A stretch of DNA of 64,000 nt, taken from the NCBI GenBank assembly GCA_040754395.1, contig JBFMCL010000019.1, forward strand, positions 1-64,000, written 5' to 3'. The stretch is from Nitrospirota bacterium (GTDB lineage: Bacteria; Nitrospirota; Thermodesulfovibrionia; Thermodesulfovibrionales; SM23-35). The notes under the pieces were generated by a model. It worked only from the letters and a program-made list of their open reading frames with translations. It had not been told where the DNA came from and searched no databases. The position numbers and the translations under genes are program-made. Within the stretch, counting starts at the first letter, position 1. Every line of letters begins with the position of its first letter. Below, one piece after another: positions 59,869-64,000 of the stretch.

Positions 59869-60171
59869 TTAGTTATCTACCAGCCCGGCGAGATGTTCGG
59901 AATCAAAAATATCGATTTTTTCCCGTAACTCAGTCTTTTTTGTCTCAATTTCCTTCTTTTCACTGCTCCAGTCGAGCGGGCAAGCTTTTTCCAGTTTGCT
60001 GTTCATCATCGAAAGGTGTTCTATGAGCGCGTGCAATTCTGCCAATTGCGCGACGGATGCCTTTTTCTTCCTGCCCTTCGTTTTCTCAACTGCCCGCATA
60101 ATGTCATATACCCTTGCTTTCAGGGAGTTGATTTCGGTGTACATCACACTGCAGAACGAGTTCACATCCAT
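59869..60171 (-). CDS. Hypothetical helical protein (100 aa)
   Basis: I do not recognise a family. The sequence is almost wholly helical, with Lys/Glu-rich coiled-coil character (KTKGRKKKASVAQLAELHAL, SSEKKEIETKKTELREKI). GGAGGATAA lies upstream of the ATG and the gap to the glycosyltransferase gene upstream is only 3 nt, supporting a real gene at the end of that operon. Confidence 0.65.
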   Translation of the reverse strand: MDVNSFCSVMYTEINSLKARVYDIMRAVEKTKGRKKKASVAQLAELHALIEHLSMMNSKLEKACPLDWSSEKKEIETKKTELREKIDIFDSEHLAGLVDN

Positions 60172-60174
60172 GGG

Positions 60175-61218
60175 TTATCCTCCTTGTAAAAGGTTTTTAC
60201 GTTGTACGGAATGTATTATTTCCAATACCCTGCCTGCAGACAGGTTTTTCATGCATATGATATCCTGACATGTTTTTTTGAAACAGGGGGCGCATGCCAC
60301 ATCCTCCCGGATAATTGTGTGGCCCTTGCCATAGGGACCTGTCCTCGATGGGTCGGTCGGGCCGAAGATGGCATATACCGGTTTGCCGAGCGCAGCAGCG
60401 ATATGCATCGGCCCCGAGTCGTTGCTGACGACAAACCGCGCGCCCCGTATTATTTCTATCAGTTCTTGCAGACTTGTCCTGCCGGCAAGCGAGATTGCGT
60501 TCCCATCTGAATACGATGCAACGGTATCAGCGATATCCCTGTCGCTTCTGCTCCCGACGATCAGTGAACGAAGCGGCAGGAGTCTTGACAGTTCCCCGAA
60601 CTTCTCAGGGGGCCACTGTTTTGTTTTCCAGCGGGCGCCCGGGACAAGAACCGCATATTCTTCAGAGGGGAAAGGATGAGGGACCGGGGACGCAGGCTTT
60701 GCAGAAAGGGGAAAAGGAAACACCACCTCCGAGACATCACATCCCAAACACGCTGCAATCTTCAGGTATCTGTCGACCGCATGGATATCTTTCCCGCCAG
60801 TTACCTTGTGCGTATAAAACAGACGGCTTCCCTCTCTTGCCTCAGCGAATCCCACCCGCACCGGAGAGCCGGTTGCTGCAGTGATGATGCCGCTTCTCAA
60901 AAGCCCCTGCAGATCGATAACCAGGTCATAATGTTCCTGTTTCAGAGACCTGAAGAGCCCTTTTATCTCTGACATGGTGCTTGTCGCATATCGGAGATTT
61001 TTCCAGGCGTCCTTATTGATGATCCAGAGCCTGTCAATCATCGGGTGTCCCGCGAGAAGACCTTCAAAGCCTTTTGCTACAACCCAGTGAATCCGTGATC
61101 CGGAGAAGCAGGTATTTACCACTTTGAGAAACGGAAGGCTATGCACGATATCGCCGAGAGAACTCGGTTTGACGATAAGGATTTTCCCCGGAGGGTTACG
61201 AAGTGTTATCGTTTCCAT
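60175..61218 (-). CDS. Glycosyltransferase family 9 (heptosyltransferase-like, 347 aa)
   Basis: A GT9 enzyme that transfers heptose from ADP-heptose to the LPS inner core. N-terminal ILIVKPSSLGDIVHSLPFL, mid VIDLQGLLRSGIITAATG, and C-terminal VSNDSGPMHIAAALGKPVYA with FGPTDPSRTGPYG are the family hallmarks. Conserved Cys near the end (CAPCFKKTCQDIICM) are seen in many GT9 proteins. It probably corresponds to WaaC-type heptosyltransferase I, but the exact acceptor cannot be told. Confidence 0.85.
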   Translation of the reverse strand: METITLRNPPGKILIVKPSSLGDIVHSLPFLKVVNTCFSGSRIHWVVAKGFEGLLAGHPMIDRLWIINKDAWKNLRYATSTMSEIKGLFRSLKQEHYDLVIDLQGLLRSGIITAATGSPVRVGFAEAREGSRLFYTHKVTGGKDIHAVDRYLKIAACLGCDVSEVVFPFPLSAKPASPVPHPFPSEEYAVLVPGARWKTKQWPPEKFGELSRLLPLRSLIVGSRSDRDIADTVASYSDGNAISLAGRTSLQELIEIIRGARFVVSNDSGPMHIAAALGKPVYAIFGPTDPSRTGPYGKGHTIIREDVACAPCFKKTCQDIICMKNLSAGRVLEIIHSVQRKNLLQGG

Positions 61219-61404
61219 TGAACATCTGATTCTTTGTTTGATTCACCTTAATAATGAGAAGAGAAAAGGCTTGACAGAGTATTCCTCTTATATGCATATT
61301 TCTCCTTATTCTACGCCATGAGACTGATTCTTATCCAATCTGCCCTGAGCATGCCGGTTTCAATGGCAGATTCCCGTTTTTCGGGGAACCGCAACATGCG
61401 AACA

Positions 61405-62964
61405 TCATTCAGAGATCCCGCGATGTTCCAGAATAACTCTTACCGCCTCACCGAGGTCCTTCACAATGAAATCGGCGTGAGGGGATTCCTTTGTTTCGCC
61501 TGTCTGTACCAGTATCCCCAAAGCGCCTGCTGCCTTTGCAAGGAGCATGTCTGCTTCCTTGTCTCCTACCATGAACGATCTCCTCAGGTCAATTCTGTGT
61601 CGGGCCCTTGCCCGGAAAAGCATCTCAGGTTCGGGTTTCCTGCACGCGCAATGGTCAGACGGATGATGGGGGCAATAGTAAAAATCATCAAACCCGTACT
61701 GCGCGAGAAAGATGCTGTTGGCATCTTTTACAAACGTCTCGTCAACGATGCCCCTCGCGATCCCTGACTGATTGCTTACACCGATAAGCTTGAACCCTTT
61801 TCCCCTGAGCAGTCTCAGGTGTTCGATCTCGGGGAAAATCCGGAAGTCTTCCCAGGAGTTGATGTAGCCCGTATCTCTGCAGAGCGTCCCGTCTCTGTCA
61901 AAAAAGACCGCGGGGCTGTCAGGAAGCAGTTTTTTGACGGCATAGAAAACTTCGTCCGATGTGACTGCATGCATGCAGAGCATATCGTTGCGGCTGCAGG
62001 TACGATCGAAACACGGGCTGCACGGCACGTTAGGGGTTATCACCACGCTTTCATCCGCAAACCCTTCGGGGGGAGGGCCTGTCGTCAGGGGATTGGTGGA
62101 ACCGAATATCGCAACCAGGGGAGTCCTCACTGCATAGGCAAGATGCATGGGGCCTGAGTCATTGGTGACAATGGCATCACAATCCGAGATGAGCGCGATG
62201 AGGTCTCTCAGGGATGTCTTCCCTGCCATATTCAGCAGAGCGCCTGAAGTCCTAACCTCAGGGATGACTTTTTTATATATTTCGTCGGTTATATCGATTT
62301 CTGAATTTCCTCCGAACAGCACGACACTTCCGCCGGTATCACCTATGAACCATGTTGCAACTTCCGCAAACCTTTCCGGGAACCATCTCTTTGCTGAGCC
62401 ATAGGTTGCTCCTGGATTGATGGCGAGAACAGGCTTCCGCAGGCTTTTCAGCAGTTCTCTTGCCCGCATTCTTTCATTGAGTGTGAGATGAATGTAAGGG
62501 ACTGAATATCCGGCTTTCATCCCCGACTGTTCGAGAAGATTCAGGTAATAATAAATCTGGTGAGCATGGTGTTCATTCTCTGGCAGAGGTACAGCCCTGG
62601 TGAGAAGAAACCCCCTTCCGTCCCTGTTGTAGCCCACCCTTTTTTTTATCCCTGCAAGAAACGCGATCAGGGCGGCGTCAAAGGCATTTTGCAGGAGTAT
62701 CGAACCGCAGAAATGCTTCCTGCGCAACAGGCTTGCAAGCTTCATTTTCCCCCACAGCCCATTGTGAGTGTTCTCATAAGAGATTATTTCATCAATATCC
62801 GGGTTGTTTTTGAAGACAGCGGCAACCCATGGTTTTACGAGCAGGGTAATCCTGGTGTCGGGCAGAGCACTTTTCAGGGCCTTAAGTGCAGGGAGCGTCA
62901 TCACGCTGTCACCGATCCAGTTAACCCCGCGCACAAGAAGATTTTTGCAGGCTGAGTCGAACAT
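61405..62964 (-). CDS. Fusion: heptosyltransferase (WaaF-like GT9) and GmhB-like HAD phosphatase (519 aa)
   Basis: Residues about 1-340 are GT9: LLVRGVNWIGDSVMTLPALK, INPGATYGSAKRWFPERFAE, and VTNDSGPMHLAYAVRTPLVA with FGSTNPLTTGPP. Residues about 350-515 are a histidinol-phosphatase-type HAD enzyme: FFDRDGTLCRDTGYI, GVSNQSGIARG, CPHHPSDHCACRKPEP (zinc loop), and FMVGDKEADMLLAK. The latter matches D-glycero-D-manno-heptose-1,7-bisphosphate 7-phosphatase (GmhB). One chain thus joins a step of ADP-heptose synthesis with heptose transfer. The ATG at 62964 gives a proper GT9 N-terminus; the frame is open to 63141, but that extension lacks similarity. Confidence 0.85.
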   Translation of the reverse strand: MFDSACKNLLVRGVNWIGDSVMTLPALKALKSALPDTRITLLVKPWVAAVFKNNPDIDEIISYENTHNGLWGKMKLASLLRRKHFCGSILLQNAFDAALIAFLAGIKKRVGYNRDGRGFLLTRAVPLPENEHHAHQIYYYLNLLEQSGMKAGYSVPYIHLTLNERMRARELLKSLRKPVLAINPGATYGSAKRWFPERFAEVATWFIGDTGGSVVLFGGNSEIDITDEIYKKVIPEVRTSGALLNMAGKTSLRDLIALISDCDAIVTNDSGPMHLAYAVRTPLVAIFGSTNPLTTGPPPEGFADESVVITPNVPCSPCFDRTCSRNDMLCMHAVTSDEVFYAVKKLLPDSPAVFFDRDGTLCRDTGYINSWEDFRIFPEIEHLRLLRGKGFKLIGVSNQSGIARGIVDETFVKDANSIFLAQYGFDDFYYCPHHPSDHCACRKPEPEMLFRARARHRIDLRRSFMVGDKEADMLLAKAAGALGILVQTGETKESPHADFIVKDLGEAVRVILEHRGISE

Positions 62965-63164
62965 AAAAATATTGTAACATTTCGATTGGAAACCTTTGAA
63001 AACCTTTCTTTTTCGATATTTCGCCATGACCGGTTGTTGCAGTCGGGTGAGTTTCCCGTGTGAATCTTTCAGGGTATGGAACCAGTACATGGATCCTTTT
63101 CTGCATTCACAGTCCCCTGTATCCCCTTGTTGTGATTCCATAATGCTGGAGCTATAATTCAGAC

Positions 63165-63596
63165 ATGTACAGGAAAATCCTCGCCGGGGTAAACGAGTTT
63201 ACCAATTCGGAGACAGCAGCGCGGTATGCGATAGCCCTTGCAAAATCCTGCAAGGCATCTCTCTCCCTTGTGCATATTACTGACGACAGGACAGGAAAGG
63301 AGGCTTTCATGCATGCTGAATCAGCACTGGAAAGGCTTTTTCTTGAAGCGGAAAGGCACGATGTGGAAGTCGAAAGTGTCACTGAGAGAGGGAACCCGCG
63401 TGAAAAGATCATGAAAATCGTCAGGGAGAAACAGATTGATATTGTGTTTATTGCAACGCGAAGGGAGGATGTCGAAAAGAGATTTTTCGTGAAGAGCCTT
63501 GCAAGGGAATGTATCATCAAGTTGCCGTGCTCAGTAGCAGTGGTCAGAGCGGTACGCATGGGCAAGGCATTGCCAAAGGATATTCTCGTTCCTTAG
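63165..63596 (+). CDS. Universal stress protein (UspA-family) domain (143 aa)
   Basis: The Usp fold is indicated by YRKILAGVNEFTNSETAARY, AIALAKSCKASLSLVHI, and VEKRFFVKSLARECIIKLPCSVAVVR. It ends MGKALPKDILVP-stop (TAG at 63594). ILVP is the usual first strand of a second Usp domain, which points to a tandem-Usp ancestor cut short. The ATP-binding GxxGx9G(S/T) motif is absent in this domain. A remnant of the second domain follows. Confidence 0.75.
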   Translation: MYRKILAGVNEFTNSETAARYAIALAKSCKASLSLVHITDDRTGKEAFMHAESALERLFLEAERHDVEVESVTERGNPREKIMKIVREKQIDIVFIATRREDVEKRFFVKSLARECIIKLPCSVAVVRAVRMGKALPKDILVP

Positions 63597-63726
63597 AAAC
63601 GATCTTATTATCATGGGAGCAAGTGAAAGAAGTTTGCTCGGGGGGATTGTGAGGGGTAATCCGGTTGAAGAGGTGCTCAGAGAGACCCCCTGCAATCTTA
63701 TTATTCTGGGACCAAAACGTGACTGA
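63597..63726 (+). pseudogene. Remnant of a second Usp domain, +1 frame
   Basis: From 63598, in the +1 frame relative to the Usp gene, NDLIIMGASERSLLGGIVRG and NPVEEVLRETPCNLIILGPK are read. This is the C-terminal ATP-binding part of a Usp domain. It stops at 63724-63726. The roughly 90 residues that should come before it are missing, so a deletion with frame change has removed the N-terminal part of the second domain. Confidence 0.7.
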
Positions 63727-63728
63727 CA

Positions 63729-64000
63729 GTGAGAATCCAGAGCCTGTCAAAAGAAGAGTTGTTCAGGACTTTTGTTACTTCAGAGAGGGGACTGACTGAA
63801 GCAGAAGTAAGGAAGAGGCTTGGTGAGTATGGAAGGAACGAAATCAGGGAAGCAAGGAAAAAACCTCTCTGGATGAAATTCTTTTCACAGTTTACCCATT
63901 TCCTGGCTGTTCTCCTGTGGTGTGCTGCGGTTCTGAGTTTTATATCGGAATATTTGCATCCAGGTGAGGGCATGATAACGCTCGGCACTGCAATTGTAGC
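63729..64000 (+). CDS. Cation-transporting P-type ATPase, N-terminal part only
   Basis: The 90 codons run off the window. The N-terminus (LSKEELFRTFVTSERGLTEA, then EVRKRLGEYGRNEI) is the cation-ATPase N-terminal domain. It is followed by KKPLWMKFFSQFTHFLAVLL, entering the first membrane segment. The GTG at 63729 is the only good start after an in-frame stop at 63720; it sits 2 nt after the Usp remnant's stop. The ion specificity is not visible; Ca or other P2-type pumps are most likely. Confidence 0.75.
   Translation, partial: MRIQSLSKEELFRTFVTSERGLTEAEVRKRLGEYGRNEIREARKKPLWMKFFSQFTHFLAVLLWCAAVLSFISEYLHPGEGMITLGTAIV

Noticed and set aside
59760-60026. Plus-strand frame of 88 codons after the DUF502 gene
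   Set aside because: It runs into the antisense of the helical protein gene at 59869-60171, has no ribosome site and no family resemblance.

Overview
The window looks like chromosomal DNA of an anaerobic, respiratory, Gram-negative bacterium. It carries two operons for Hmc-type transmembrane redox complexes (16-haem cytochrome, ferredoxin, NrfD, cytochrome b and HdrD/DsrK-like subunits), DsrC-like proteins, heptose (LPS) genes and large PAS/GAF sensor kinases. An archaeal-type glutamate synthase with NrpR-like regulators is also present. This mix would fit a sulfate- or sulfur-metabolising Nitrospirota or Desulfobacterota lineage, but that placement is inference; there is no rRNA or other phylogenetic marker here.

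Layout. 1-1230: 5' end of htpX (minus strand) and a decayed alpha-glucan phosphorylase. 1478-13691: a nitrogen/electron module, with a KaiC-like/XRE/cupin regulator, two FMN glutamate-synthase paralogues, two NrpR-like repressors, a ferredoxin, NuoE, NuoF and a large NuoG/FDH-like molybdopterin protein. 13706-22944 (minus): five two-component genes. 23126-24564: A-type Fe-S protein and hemB. 24660-37142: an eight-haem cytochrome, a CGGC protein, a propeller + HmcF-like pair, a DUF134 regulator, then Hmc operon 1 and an M52-like protease. 37126-43579 (minus): MurNAc salvage (NamZ and a MurU-AmgK fusion), OsmC, an MBL hydrolase, a MITE-like repeat, a radical SAM protein and two DsrC-like genes. 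44112-46442: SQR-like flavoprotein and a DUF1641 repeat protein. 46830-54185: Hmc operon 2. 54356-56231: two-CW protein, flavin reductase and a MerR regulator with a CW-type tail. 56723-59704: ilvB, ilvH, DUF502. 59869-62964 (minus): heptosyltransferases, one fused to GmhB. 63165-64000: truncated tandem Usp and the start of a P-type ATPase.

The most striking result is that two of the three HmcF/DsrK-like iron-sulfur subunits are interrupted by in-frame UGA codons exactly where the third has conserved cysteines. There is one UGA at codon 271 of copy 1 and two in copy 3, at codons 270 and 402; the codon-402 UGA falls in the CxxC of the CCG cluster motif. Each UGA is followed 20-21 nt downstream by a hairpin with a 5-nt loop carrying G in its first two positions, as expected of a bacterial SECIS. 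The hairpins are absent at the homologous Cys codons. These genes are therefore best read as selenoproteins of 444 and 438 residues, not as broken genes. Each HmcF gene is preceded by a Trp-rich beta-propeller gene, suggesting an additional subunit of this complex.

The second notable system is the NrpR-flanked cluster. Archaeal-type glutamate synthase genes sit in one run with ferredoxin, NuoE, NuoF and an FDH-like protein that lacks the Mo-ligating Cys/Sec. This could be a GltD-independent, NAD(P)H-driven glutamate synthase assembly.
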